NCBI GenBank assembly: GCA_012932865.1
Contig: SAXG01000001.1
Location: 1 to 64,000 of the forward strand
Origin: Amylostereum areolatum
Lineage: Eukaryota; Basidiomycota; Agaricomycetes; Russulales; Stereaceae
Direction: 5' to 3'
Length of the DNA: 64,000 nucleotides
Position 1 is the stretch's first letter. Each line of letters opens with the position of its first letter. A program made the translations under genes and the position numbers. The notes below the pieces were generated by a model. The model was not told the DNA's origin. It did not search any database and was given only the letters and a program-made list of their open reading frames with translations. Positions 47,913 through 63,117 of this stretch are shown piece by piece.

Positions 47913-50033
47913 TCATCTCGCGGAACCTTTGATCTGCCTCGCACCCGACGCCGCCGCGAGCTGCCGCAAACGAAGATAAGTCTCCAAAGTGTCTGAAAAC
48001 ACGCCGCCCCAGGTCGCGTCTTCGTCCGGCAGTGCATCGTCGCCCTCCGCCCCTGCGACCTGCACGCCATTCCTCCCTTCCCACAACGAGTGCGCGGCGA
48101 GCGTCATGACCATCGTATTGAAGCGTCCATGGCTGATGACGCTTTCGATGAGCGTGCTTCGCCCGCGCCGCGCGATCGCCTTCTCCACGATGCCCTCCCC
48201 ACGCGCCTCCTGCGTGCGCGACTCGCTTGGACGCGCTTCCCGGCTTATGTCGTGCTCCTCCAGCACGAATGTCGAGAAGGACGGCGGGATGACCGTGTAG
48301 TCGATTCGAACCCCGAGGTCCAAGAGCGGGACGGACGGATGCTCGCGCTCGGCGATAAGCCGCAGCTGGGGGACGTGCGTCTGGGCTTCGTGAATAGTGA
48401 GCGCGTGGTGGAACATCCGATCGTCCTTCCGCATGGTGTCATTTTGGAGATCTGAGAGTATGTGGTTCAGAGGATGCGTGCAGAAGATGGAAGATGGAAG
48501 ATGGAAGAAACGCACTGATCCGCTCAGCATCTTTCAGCTTGCATTCGCCCTTGTGGCCCGACTTCCAGCCTTGAATCTGGCACTCTTTCGAGCAGTAGAG
48601 CGTTGCCTGGCACCCGGAGCAACGCTTGAAAGTATCCTTGGGCGCACCCTTCTGGCACTGTATGCAGGAGATGCGTCAGCCAAAGACTCCCAGTTGCAAG
48701 AGCACACGAACGTAATCACAGAACGCCCTCTCGCGCCTCTCAATGTCGGCCTGGTGCTGGACCATGGAGCGTTCGAGGGCGAGCATCTTGGTCGTATACC
48801 ACGCTTTCTTCACGGGCGACCGCTCAATCTTGCGGCGGTTCGCAGGCGTCTCCAACTTGGTCATCGACGCGTTCACGGCGAGGATGATCGAGCGGTAGAC
48901 GAGGTACCGCGGGATGACGTTGCTCACGAGCTTGAGCGTGAACCCGTGCGCCTCTGGGTCAAGCAGGTTGAACGACGGGCTGATGTTGACGAACGCCTCC
49001 AGGAGGCCGTTCTGGATCGCCTGGCGGATGTAGGTCGTACCCTCCCCTGCCTCGATGAGATTGCTGATGAAGCCGAAGCAGGATATCACGCCCTCGAGGA
49101 CGTCCTTGTCGAGCGGCTGCGTTGAAAGCTTGAGCAGCGCCTGGGTGACCACGACCATGCCGCCCGCCTTGAGGATCGCGCGTCGGAGGGGGTGGTCCTG
49201 TCCGCGCGTGAAGGTGACAAGGACGTCTGTGTACGCGTGGACGTGGGGGCCGCGGGGGATAGGCCTTTTGAGTTCGTGGTTGAGGCGGGCGATTCCGAGC
49301 TGGGCCACGGTTCCGTATTTTCCGCCCGCGCTGCGGACGACTTCGTTGAGGGTGTCATCGTTCGCGGTGAACAGGACGTGGTGGAGGGCGGCGGAGCCAA
49401 CGGGGACGGGCAGCATCGTGCTCTCGCGCTGCATGTTCTCGTCCAGCCAAAATTTGGTGGCGAGGGGGACGAGGCCGGGGGTGGCGGTGACCATGGCCTG
49501 GATGCGGTCGTCGATGGTGATGGTGTAGAGCGCGTAGGCGATGATCTCCTGCGAGTTTTCGCGCTGCTCCTTGCTCGCCAAGCGCGGGTTGCGGTGTAGG
49601 GTGTCGAAGAAGACCATCCAACGGAATATACCTGGCCAGGCTTTCTCGATGGGCACGAGCAGCTGGCGTCCGCGCATGGAGAGCACACTACCAAAGTTGC
49701 CGATGCCGAGGAGGGATGAGAACGCGCGATCGGTCGCGATGGTCGCGGGAGAGTGAGGGGCGGCGGAAAGACGGGGGTCCGGGGTTTTAGACGCGTCGAG
49801 GTGGGAGCAGAACATCTCTACGACCTCGAAAGTTTGCAGTTGGGGGACGGCCTGGATGTTGTTTGCGATGACCTTGATGTCGAGCATTGATCCGCCTTTT
49901 GCATTTCGTAAGCTCTTGCTGAGGATCAGCGTTGGAAAGCAAAAAGTGCGCTTTGTTTTGGGTTACATACCTGGGCTGGGTTGGCTTGTACATTGCGCGT
50001 GGCACGCAAGAAGTCGGCTTGTGTGGGGTTCAT
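47913..50033 (-). CDS. MYND-type zinc-finger protein with long N-terminal helical domain
   Basis: Model: complement(join(47913..48451,48516..48657,48706..49914,49971..50033)), 650 residues; introns 64, 48 and 56 nt, all phases consistent. Exon 1 encodes MNPTQADFLRATRNVQANPA and splices to SLRNAKGGSMLDIKVIANNI. Residues about 25-415 form a helical, repeat-like domain with no motif I can name. The MYND finger spans about 420-460: FCDYVRCQKGAPKD, FKRCSGCQATLYCSKECQ, WKSGHKGEC, with all Cys/His ligands present. The C-terminal part (about 470-650) has alternating helical and strand-like segments. MYND fingers bind proline-rich peptides in partner proteins; the partner is unknown. The gene is divergent from the Rsp5-like gene with 563 bases between start codons. 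Confidence 0.88.
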
Positions 50034-50596
50034 GACGTCGGGCGGGTGTCACTTCCTTTGCGAACAAAAGGCTACATGAGATATATCGCGTTTACCCTAG
50101 AGATTATACGCTCACCAGAGCGGACTCGGCCAGCGAGAATGCGACGTCGCGATCGGAGCTTGGAGGGGATCAGGACGTTGGGACGCGACTCGCGAGAGAA
50201 TCAAGAGGGGATTGTCGCTTTGATTTTTGGTCGGGATTTCCGGCAGGACACGTGGGAAAGAAGTTTACTTATGTTAGTAAATGGTGATGACAACATGTTA
50301 TCAGAAATGATAACCGCACATGTCACAGCCACCGCGCTGTCGGAGGCCATTCAACCTTTCGTTCTCCACCCACCATTTCCTCCTTCGCCTTCTCCCTCAT
50401 CGACTTCCCTCTCGAGAGAACCCGCGTTCAAATTCTGTCGCGTATCCCATTGGCTCACTTGTATGTTTCCCCAGTCTTCTCACCCGTCGTCGATTGATCA
50501 ACTCACACCCACAGGAATCACCATCATCTTACCCTTGTCCCCGATTTCCGACCAACGCTGGTCGTTTCCCCGCCTCTCACGCACGTAGAGCATCAT
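50034..50596. promoter_or_regulatory. Shared divergent promoter, MYND gene and Rsp5-like gene
   Basis: There are 563 bases between the two start codons. The right half is pyrimidine-rich (50340-50590), as is usual before fungal starts. No perfect TATA box is evident at either end. Co-regulation is possible but not shown. Confidence 0.5.
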
Positions 50597-53389
<2,793 letters not shown>

Positions 53390-55570
53390 GCCTCGCCTGA
53401 CCCTGATGGTGTTGTTGTACCATATAGATTCGCGCGCATCTTATTTCAATCTGGACTCGGTCGACATATTCTGGTTTGTACGTCGCCTGTATCTATCTTC
53501 GCTGCTTCAGCGTCTACCCTCGCCTCTCCGTCTCTGTCTCGTCTCTTCTCCGCAGATCTCTCTAATATTCTACACCCGTTTGGGACTATTGTTTCTTTCT
53601 ATGGCCCCCTGGATTTTACACCGTTTTCACTGTTTATTGCCCCTCGCGCTCCCGAGTGGAGTGAAGACCTGCCATAACTCCGTAACTCATCACACGATAT
53701 GAGGGTACATCGCCGGCGGTGTCGATGGACAGCCGACTTCAATGTATGTTGTCATTTTACTTGAACGTAATGAGTGAGGGCCGTCCTGTATTGTTGCTGC
53801 TTAGTGCGCCGCCGGTGATTTGGACCCTGGAGAGGCTGGGCTGGTTAGGTTCGGCGCGCAAGCCAGGGCTAGCATTGCGGCGGCGCGTGCTGTCGCATCT
53901 TCCATGGGCAGCCATCGGACACGACGAGCGATCCCGGCGGCTCGGACCTGCGATGCACGGGGGGAGGGTCTGGACCGTACGCGGCATCTCGCTAATAGTA
54001 ATTGTAGTCAGGATGCAGACCAACAGGTCAATATCGTGACAGGTGCTAGACGGGCGACCGGTATGTTTATGTCGTGGGACGTCTCGCCGGCGCCGATTTG
54101 AGACCAGCTGACGATTGGGGTACCGACGAAGGAAGATGGCGACAGGGCGCGGACGAGGATGGCAGGAGGGCGACCGAGGGCGACCGGTGCGCGGCGGGGA
54201 TGCTGAGTTCGCCGCGTCGGGTGCGTCTTGTCCGCTGTTTTTACTCATAAATGCTGCAATATCTGGAGACGTCGACGGGCGCGATCCTCCGACCTGGAGC
54301 TCCGCACGACGTCGGGTCCAAGGGGGCGCACCGAGGCTCTGGATAAGGCCACTAGTCCTGAAGGATGGGTTATGAGCGGGGCGTGGCGGAGCGGAGATGG
54401 GCGACCGAGAGGAGGGCGGGGCGGGAACCGAAATGCATCTGAGGAGCGCAATCTTGGCTCGTCGGGTCGGTGGGTCAGCTTGAGCAATGCACGTGAGGAA
54501 AGGCATGTAGTATGCACTGCACCCCTCAATTACAGCTCACTATCGGATTACGGTGTCTTCCGTTCGCCGCCGGCGGAGATGGCGCACCTTTGTTTTTTTC
54601 CGAATGCTCGATGTGCGTGCAGAGGTCGTGGGGTCGCCGCGTGTGATGAGGTGAATGGAGAAGCACGGCGACTCTTGACAATCTGGCATTGCGCGAAAAC
54701 GCGGCTTGGTCCCTGGGACGAATATACGGCTGTAGCCGTGCCAGGGAGTCAGGGATCGTGTGGCGACGCAGGGCACCGATCCACGCCATACGAAGTGTAA
54801 CGGCGTCGATGCTCGGCAACCCAAACCTTATTCTTGATGCGCTAGTCGCTGGCGATGAATTGACATCTTTGCAGCGGATCTGGAAGGGTCTTCGAAGGCG
54901 AGCTGTGGTGTCGACGAGGGCCGGCGAGGGCGCGAGGACGAGATGAGACGAGAAGGCATGGGCATGACTTGCGTGCGGCTCGACGCGTGTTCGGATCGAT
55001 GAACGCATGAGAAAATCGTGACGAGAAGCCACGCGTGCTCCTGGCTGCAGCATACATAATACCTCGAGGGTACCGCAAAGGCAAGGCGGGTGCATTGATA
55101 CGTTGATATATCGCGTCCGAAAATATCGTACACATCTGACGTCGCCGCATCCCCGTGAACGCAGATCCACCGCGCTTCTGCCCCTCATCACTGCGATGTC
55201 GCCCCCAAGCCCAAGGCACGAAGACGCTGAGTTGCTCTGGATCCGGGAAATGCAAGTCAGACGCCTGGTCGTCGGTCGGGGCGCTGACGGCGACAGTCTC
55301 TGTGCGACGCGGCTTGAAAGGGTAAGCACCAGCTCTTGCACTATAGTATGTATTGACCGACCTGAAACGCTCGTTAATCTGTCCAGGATAACGTGAAGAA
55401 GGCAAACGCACAGTCGCGGCTTCCTAGGACGGATAGATTGGAAGGGGATGTCGGGCCTTTAGGGCGTCCCGTCGAGAGTCGCGGATGGAGGCGATCGTGA
55501 GGCAGGAGCGCGTCTTTGTCCTATTTCTTGAGTACACCGTGCGCTCGAGAACCCCACACTCTCTTTGGCC
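53390..55570. other. 2.2 kb without a convincing gene
   Basis: The 3' untranslated region of the ligase is followed by GC-rich sequence with long accidental open frames on the minus strand (up to 271 codons at 54526-55341) of Arg/Ser/Pro-rich, low-information composition. No splice-linked frame or domain was found. The last 200 bases are pyrimidine-rich and form the HMG-box gene's promoter. Confidence 0.5.
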
Positions 55571-57131
55571 ATGTCACCTCCCACGCCGTTCGCCACTGAC
55601 GATTCTTTGTCTTACCTACCTTTCACGTTGTTATCATACCCACTCTCCCCTTCCTCTCCCCTCTCTCCTCTGCACTTGACATCCACCACCATGGCCCCGT
55701 CGAGCGCGTCCGGAATGTCCACCCTTCACGGCCACAAGCCCGCTTCTCATCAAGCGATCGCCGTCGAGCCCACCTGGCGGTACCGTTGTCCCGTCTTTGA
55801 CGATCGCGCCACCACCGTCCGCGCTCTCGCTTGCGCTCTACGGCAGGTCGGCCGAGTCCTATATCCCTACCCCGGGCAGTTCTCAAGGCCACCTCGTCGT
55901 CGGTCAGCGGAAGAAGAAATCCCACGCAAAGCGCCAGCCCGCCGGGCACATCCCCCGTCCGCGCAACGCGTTCATCCTCTTCCGCTGCGACTTCGTCGCA
56001 CAGAAGAAAGTGCCGGCGAGCGTCGAGCACGACCACCGCAACATCTCGCGCATCGCGGGGAAGATATGGCAGGAGATGAGCGAGCGGCAGCGCGCGCCGT
56101 GGGTCAAGATGGCCGAGCAGGAGAAGGAGATCCACAGGCGGAAGTATCCCGGGTATCGGTATACGCCCACGGGGGCGGCGGCTGGCGTTGCGAAGGAGAG
56201 GAAGACGGCCACCAACAAGAGGGGGTGCGCGGCGCAGACTTGGGATCCGTCCATTGTTTCGTCGAACTATAGCCCGACAGCCAGCAGTGTCCCCTCGACG
56301 CCGGACACCGGCCTTTGGCTTCCGTCTCCGCCGTTGCAGAGCGCGCGCAGGTCATCTTCCTGCCCACCTCCCGCGTCGATGATGCAACCCAACGCGTTTG
56401 ATTTGTCGCTGTGTCTCCCGATGACCCAGGACGACATACCGCGAAGGCCGAGCCGGATGCTGCACCAAATGTACAGTGGCGTCCCGTCTTCCACGCCTTT
56501 CGACTACGGCATGCTCGGGGCCGGGGGATGGAATCTCAACCTCTTCGATCCGACTTCGCACTACGGGAGCTATCCTCCTCCCATCGACGCCGCGTGCGCG
56601 CAAGGACTTTCCGTCGGACGCGAGGTAAGTAGTGCCCACCTTGTATTGAGCAACGCAGCGCTTACCAGAGTATGACAGCGCTCCGCAATGAAGCCAGAAT
56701 TTCGTCCTGTTAACGAGACCTACAGCGCGCCACTCGAACCTGCTGGAATCTTCAGCAACCCGTGGAACGCCCGCGACAAGAAAGAGACACCCCAAGACAC
56801 GTTGGGCTACGACCTCCCCGCGCCTCCTCCGTATACCGGCGGACTGGTGCCATCGATGACCTCGGTGGATCCATTGCACCCCGCGTTGACGGACTTCGCG
56901 AGGTTCGAGTCTGTTCATTCGTTCGATGGGGCTGCATCGAGCGCGCTGGAGCAGGCGGTGATGGACGGCTCAGAGAGCTTCCGGGAGACCACCCGTGTTT
57001 TCGGAGCATACACTCTTCAGCCCCAATTTGGAGACTTGGACGCTGCAGACATTGGTGCGTCGGGGATGGGGGACGGTGAGCCGTGGACGTCCGACTTCTC
57101 GCATTTCAAGTTCTATGATTCTCGTGTGTAA
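55571..57131 (+). CDS. HMG-box transcription factor (SOX/MATA type)
   Basis: Model: join(55571..55779,55847..56624,56679..57131), 479 residues, phases consistent. The HMG box (about 104-172) reads IPRPRNAFILFRCDFVAQKK, NISRIAGKIWQEM, APWVKMAEQEKEIHRRKYPG. The RPRNAFILF start is typical of the sequence-specific MATA_HMG/SOX class rather than of abundant chromatin HMG proteins. A basic run (RKKKSHAKR) just before it may be a nuclear-localisation signal. The remainder is Ser/Pro/Asp-rich and probably regulatory. A second ATG (55691) with better context could be the true start, giving 439 residues. Related fungal proteins act in mating and fruiting-body or sexual development; the specific role here is unknown. 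Confidence 0.88.
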
Positions 57132-57759
57132 GTCTGCCAGTACTGTGCCAGTGCCTATAATTGTGAAAGCGTTAGAATGGATTACGACAACTTGATGTTC
57201 CATACTGTACTATACTTACCCATGCGAAATGTGATTTGGGGTCCGTTGGAGCTGTATGAATGCGAAAAGACGTGACGAAGGAGCCTGAAGGAAGTCGCGG
57301 TCCTCGCGGAGTCGTTGAACGTTCAAAGTGTTTCCCACGGTTACGTTCACCCCTTCAATCTCTTCAGCCCTCTGGATTCATCTTCAAGCAGCTTCCTCTG
57401 TATTATTAACATCACGCTATGATACGATATTACGAACGAACGACCATGAGTGCTTGAGTTCTGGGCGATGACAGTCACTCAAATGAAAGTTATGTAAGAC
57501 GAGATAAGATAAGATGGCATGTCTCGGGCATCACGGTAGTCGTAGATCACGGGCACATTTTTCCCCTGCACTTCCAGTTTTCCACCGCTTCGCATCCACC
57601 CACTGGCATGCCCGGTTTCACGACCGCACGGGTTTGATCTCTTCGGTGATAGCCAGCATGCTTCTCTGAGAGTCATTAGGCCAGCGTGGGTGTGATGGCC
57701 CCGCTTTCAATTCCCCTCGTTGACCTTGGACCCGGATCCCAGCCAGCTGCCAGGCTGCC
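57132..57759. other. Intergenic
   Basis: 3' untranslated sequence of the HMG gene and promoter of the P450 gene. No TATA box or repeat stood out. Confidence 0.5.
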
Positions 57760-59794
57760 ATGACCGCTCTTCAACACATTCTCGCCCAGTTCCCGCTCCC
57801 CATATCGCTCTGGTCGATTGCGCTCACCTTCCTTCTTATCTTCGGGCTGCGCAAAACCGACCGTCTCCCGCTTCCCCCGGGCCCCCCTCCAAAATGGCTG
57901 ACCGGCAACCTGCACCAGTTGCCCAAGGTCGAAGCGTGGAAGACGTACGCGCACTGGGGGAGACAGTATGGTGCGTATCTATCTACTTCACCTGCTCGCC
58001 ACACGGGATTTTTCTGAATCTGCGTGCTAACTCGCATGCACGTCTATAGGCCCCCTTGTGCTCATCCGCGTCTTCGGTCGTAAAACCCTTGTTCTCAACT
58101 CGCACGCGGCCGTGCTCGACCTCCTCGAGTCGCGCTCCTCCATATACTCCGAACGGCCGATCGCATGGATGTACAAAATCCTTGTCGAGCGCAAGTGGGG
58201 CGTCTTCAACATCGCCACCGCCCACCCGCGCTTCAAGATCTACCGCAAACTCCTCCACGCGAGCATGAACCCCAAGGTTGTCCAGGGCTACCGCGCGCTC
58301 CAGACGCGTGAGGCCGGTGTACTCCTCCGTGCGCTTCACAGTCACCCGGACAAGTTTATTTCTCATCTTCGCCGCAACGCGGGCGCGGTTATCCTCGAAA
58401 TCGCCTATGGCTGGCCTGTCCGGGACGACGATGACTACTTCGTGTCGATCATGGAGGAGGGCTTCAAGCTCCAGGCGGAGCTCACGCGCCCCGGCCGCTG
58501 GCTCGTTGACGTCTTTCCTATTCGTGTGTCATGCATCCTTCCTGCCTTTTCGTGTGCGAGAGCTAACTGCGCCACCAGTGCGTTTCATTCCGGCATGGTT
58601 CCCCGGCGCGGACTTCCAGCGACAGGCAGTTTGGTACAGGGAGCAGCTGAGCCGCCTCGACCGTATACCACACCAGTGGGCCATGGAGCAAATTGTTCGT
58701 CATCTTCCCGTTCCCGGTTTATTATCTATCCTTCTATCCCTTGCTCATTTCTCCTCGCAGAACTCCGGGGTATACACCGAGTCATTCACCTCGAAGAACA
58801 TGCGCCCGTCCGACGGTACAATCCCGAACACGGAAGAAGAGGACATTGTCAAGTGGTGCAGCGCTGCCCTGTACGCTGGTGCCGCCGACACCGTGGGCAT
58901 CTTTCTGCTTGAATTCCTCCATTTAACAGCTATGACCGACGCTACGCCTCTAGATTGTCTCCTCCTATGACCACCTTCTTCCTCCTCATGACCCTTCACC
59001 CCGTGGCACAACAGCGCGCGCAGGAGGAGATCGACCGCGTCGTGGGGACGGACCGCCTGCCTACCATGGACGACCGAGAGAAGATGCCGTACGTCGGCGC
59101 GCTCATCAAAGAGGTACTGCGCTGGTCCCCGCCCGCACCCCTCGGTTCGCTGTCCTCCTTCTTCATGCTTTCATCTCATCCTGACCACGTCTACGCAGGC
59201 CTCCCCCATTCCGTGACCGAGGAAGACGCTTACCAAGGCTGGCGCATCCCGAAGGACACCATGGTCATCGCGAACATCTGGTGCGTTTCCTCGCCGTAGG
59301 TGTATCCGTGGGGTAGACTCCGTCCTGACCGCGCGCCAGGGCCCTCACACACGACCCTTCCGTCTATCCGGACCCATTCGCATTCAACCCGGACCGTTTC
59401 CTGTCGTCAAGTTCCTCCGGGTCCCAGTTCGATCCCACTAAATACGTCTTCGGGTTCGGTCGTCGCATTTGCGCTGGTATGGCACTGTTCCTTGCATCAC
59501 TGTATATATGTTTACGACGACATCGCTAGGATCACATTTTGCGGAGGTGTCGCTCTTTCTGAACATCGCGAGCGTGCTGGCAGCTTTTTCTATCTTGAAG
59601 CCTCTCGACGAGGGCGGGAAGGAGTACGACCCGCCGGCCGAATTCACGTCTACCATAACGAGGTACGCTTCGTCGATGTCTCTCCTAAGAGGATGGGCGA
59701 TGAAAATCCAGCGTTGTCCAGCCATCCCAAGCCATTCCAGTGTCGCATTGTCTCTAGATCGAGCGCCCTCGAGGCAGCTCTAAACGAGGAGTGA
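57760..59794 (+). CDS. Cytochrome P450 monooxygenase, one apparent frameshift
   Basis: Nine exons: 57760..57970, 58050..58523, 58579..58694, 58761..58892, 58954..59144, 59199..59280, 59340..59476, 59530..59662, 59722..59794; about 515 residues. An N-terminal membrane anchor ([14 protein letters not shown]) is followed by the Pro-rich hinge LPPGPPPKW. The I-helix segment is YAGAADT, ExxR is KEVLRW, PERF is NPDRF, and the heme loop [10 protein letters not shown] has its Cys ligand. All junctions keep phase except that exon 5 has one base too many: TCCTCCTATGACC at about 58960-58972, where the duplicate at 36.5-37.8 kb lacks the extra T. Either a sequencing error or a recent inactivating insertion. 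The protein resembles the large basidiomycete families often annotated as O-methylsterigmatocystin oxidoreductase-like; substrate unknown. It is probably ER-anchored and dependent on P450 reductase. Confidence 0.88.
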
Positions 59795-61245
59795 ATGTTG
59801 GACGCTCGTCTAGTCACGACTCGGAGTACCCGTATTGTTTGGGTTGAGGCTCTGCTGTTGTAGCTTGTAGGTTACCGTACGTTATGACGCCGCTTTCAAT
59901 GTTATCACTCCAGCGGCATAGTGGCATTCACCAGAACACCTTGTTCGCCGAACGACAATCCGCGAGTTACAACCATACAAAATACAACGGAAATGGTCAT
60001 GAACCGGAATAAGAAGTATCATGAGCCTAACAGACGTTTACTACCATTCGAAAGCTCGCTCGTTCTAACTTCTGACGAACAGGTTGGACTACAGTCGGTC
60101 AATGCAACTGAACATGCTGCTCCTAAACAAGGACCCGCTTGAAGGTAATGACTTACAGCATACATACTAACTGGTACCGCAAGTAAACCTATATGGCGAG
60201 CGTGCCGCTCGAGCAGCTGCCCGCGACTTTAGATCTTTATAGTAAGTCGTCACGGACGCCAAGTTGAGGTTGGAGGAGGACTAGCTGCGGTTTGTATGGT
60301 TACTACTTCCCACGGTTACACATCTTCGCTCCGTATGTACAAGCGTCAAGCGCTCAACTTGAAGCTCTCGTAAACCAGGACCACAACATCCATCGAACAC
60401 CCCCGGCGTCACTAACCGAGGACCCTTTTACCGCATCGTGGACTCGATCGCTGAACGTGAACTATTGAACATAATTATGCCGAAGAATATGGCCCACTGG
60501 CGAACCGGGGCGATGAGAAATTCCACTGGAAGACGCCTGCCATGCGGCAGCTTCCAGAATGCCACTTGCCATGGGAATGAAGGTTCCGTATTTCGGGAAC
60601 CGAGAGCGGAGAAGTAAGCTACTCGAGCTCTATCTACTATCCGTGCACGACTGAATGGCCTCCAGAGTTCAGATTTGAATTGACTTATCGCATCGCGACT
60701 AGGCTATCCTCTCCCGCACTCACCCTCCTTCCCTACGCAGGATGTATAACTCCCACCAACCAACTCAGGCGATTCTATTCAAGCTTTGAAATGTGCCCTC
60801 ACTGTCATGTTCGAAGCCACGGTCATATGCGTCAAGTAAACTGTGAGCTTTGACTTCGCCATTCGGAACCCTTAACCCATGCGGCTCATATAGTGTCGCC
60901 CTATGCCCCGTCTGAATGTCTCTTCCAACACGTTCATCTTCCCGGCTCATCACATTAAACTCTCCTGCTATCATTGCGCCGAGAAATCCCAGAATATGCT
61001 GGACCCAGTCATCCCTCCTGCGCGATAACAGTCCGAAGCTCGCGTTATACCCTCAGACCAAGGGCGCGTAAATAGCCATTGGCTAAGGCTCAACTTTTTC
61101 TTGCGAGGATCATCCGTGATGCATGACTCTATTAAGTACAGGGGATCGAGTATAAAGTCAAGGCCGCGAGCAAACCAAAGATGCCAGGACCTGCCTCTCC
61201 CATCTTCACCCCACTTTACCCATCTACAACCTCGCCACAAACACC
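59795..61245. other. 1.4 kb without a recognised gene
   Basis: Only short open frames, moderately AT-rich between 59880 and 60180. No repeats or domains seen. Confidence 0.5.
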
Positions 61246-61576
61246 ATGCCCGCCAAAGGTAGGATATGCCCTTTCCTCCGCCTTCTTTGACTTTCATGCC
61301 GGCCCCAGGATCGAAGACATCTACTGGTTCTAAGACGTCCCAGGCCGACGCCTCGCGCATTCAGTCGACCCAGGTGATCGCTTTTGTTTCTTCTTATCTC
61401 ACGCGCCGGCTCATAGCTTCATTTGCGATGTCGGACAGGCGAAGAGTGGACAGGGCACGGGCAAGGCTAGCTTCCCCGCTCGTACTCAGTCCGCCGCCGC
61501 TCGCAACGCCAACGCGCCCGCTGCTTCGGCACCGACGCCCGCCGTCCCCACCGCCCCTCGTAGCCCGAAGAAATAG
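61246..61576 (+). CDS. Small SMP/LEA-like protein
   Basis: Model: join(61246..61258,61309..61373,61439..61576), 71 residues; introns 50 and 65 nt, phases consistent. The sequence contains SQADASRIQSTQAKSGQGTG, then SFPARTQSAAARNANAP and a Pro/Ala tail ending RSPKK. The pattern ADASRIQS-xQA...F-ARxQSAA-RN resembles the short SMP (seed maturation protein) motif found in small basidiomycete hydrophilic proteins. Such proteins are disordered and linked to desiccation or stress in plants; the role in fungi is not established. The first exon is only 13 nt. Confidence 0.7.
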
Positions 61577-61851
61577 AGGAGGATGTCCAGCGAGAGAACG
61601 GAGATAGAGCTGTGGTAATGCGTCGGGAATCGGGATCTGCTGAATGTCGATTGTACGGAATATGAACATGCCTTGCTTGCAGGCTTTGACTTCCTTGGTT
61701 ACTGATTTGGAGCGTTATTGATCCTCTCCCAGTCGGTTCAACGATGAACGGATACGTTGAATTTCGAGAAGGTGAACGCGTAATAGACGTGAACATTGAG
61801 CAAAGACAGAGTCTCCGAACATCGCAGATCGACTGCCTGGTTTTTCCAGTG

Positions 61852-63117
61852 TCACAGACACGCGGCGAGCTTTTCGACGATTCGTTCCGGCGTATCCCAC
61901 ACCGCCTGCCCATCTAAAGTTAGCGTTGGGAATCTCCACCAAAGAACAGTACCCACAAAATGGTTCGCCCCGGGGACCCCGACTATCTGCACCTCCCTCC
62001 CCGCTGTACCGTCCGTCTTCTTCTTCTCCACCAGCTCCCTGACCTTCCACATCCCATACACCGCCTCCCATATGCTCATCTCGCCCCACATCACCGTGAA
62101 CCGACACCTCGGCCACACCTCCTTCGTACTCCTGTCCACGAGGTTTTCCGTGCGTGCCCACTGTCCGTATGGAACCGAGATCCGGTTCATCTCCCAGCGA
62201 AGGGTCGGTTTCGGGTGGGAGACGGCCATCTGGTCTTCAGGGCTCATCACCGCGAGACTTGGCGGCGGGTCCTCGAGCGCGTCCTCGAAGTCGGCGAGCA
62301 GGGCTGGGTCGCCAGAGTACGCGTCCTTGTGCGGGTAGTAGCTCGACATCCACACCGCGAACGTGCCGTACTTCTCTATCCGCGAGAGGCCCTCGTCCAT
62401 GAGCGGGTGGTAGAACGTGCGGCTTGACGGTGCGTCGAGGCCCCAGATATGGTGTGGGGCTTCTACATGGGGCGAGACAAAGGAGAGAGTGCTCAGTGCA
62501 TAACTCTAAATCGGGCACGAAAGAACGATGGAAGGAGGGGTGCACCAGATGGAGCGTACCTACGTACCTAATGCGCACACATTTCGCAGGTACGGCTCGA
62601 GGGCAGCCCGCGTGTCCTCCGGGAGCCGTTCTGGGTACGCAAGCAGGTCCATACAGTACGTTGAGCCGAAGGACCATCCGACGAGCGCCAACCCGCCCTC
62701 CGCGTTTCCATTTGCAGAGGTGGTGTACCGCGGAATGTCCTCCGTCCGCACGAACCACGCGAGAAACTCTGCGATTTCGAACGATTGCCTTCGATAGAAC
62801 TCGGTCCGACGCGCGTCATCCAGGCTGGTGTGGTCCGCAACTTCCTCATCTGTGAGCGGGGTCGAGCCGGGGTAGTCGCGCCGGTTGATAAATACGAAGC
62901 GCAGGTTGTATTTTGTGGCGAAGGGGAGAAGGCGGGCGAACATGCCTGAAGGTTAATGGACGTGAGATAGTGCTGACGATGCCAGACTTATGTGAGACGT
63001 ACCGAGGTGAAATCCGACGGCATGTACAAAAAGGACCGTCAGATATGGCCCCTCCAGTGCGCCGCTGTCCTCATAGTAGAGCACGGTCCCTTTACTGTCT
63101 ACTGGACCGGTAGGCAT
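61852..63117 (-). CDS. Alpha/beta hydrolase
   Basis: Model: complement(join(61852..62462,62568..62945,63003..63117)), 367 residues; introns 105 and 57 nt, phases consistent. The start MPTGPVDSKGTVLYYEDSGA matches the N-terminus usual for this basidiomycete group; strand 3 reads LTVLFVHAVGFHLG (oxyanion region; usual HG is HA here), followed by NRRDYPGSTPLTDEE. The nucleophile elbow is LVGWSFGSTY (Ser), and the catalytic His is in PGANHF near the C-terminus. The acid residue was not fixed. Cytosolic, no signal peptide. Substrate unknown. A 5' exon upstream (ATGCGTCGATTCGAG at about 63345, with a GT-AG intron at about 63190-63250) could add about 50 residues. Confidence 0.85.

Noticed and set aside
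54526..55341. 271-codon minus-strand frame
   Set aside because: Low-information Arg/Ser/Pro composition, overlapping equally long frames, no domain and no splice context.
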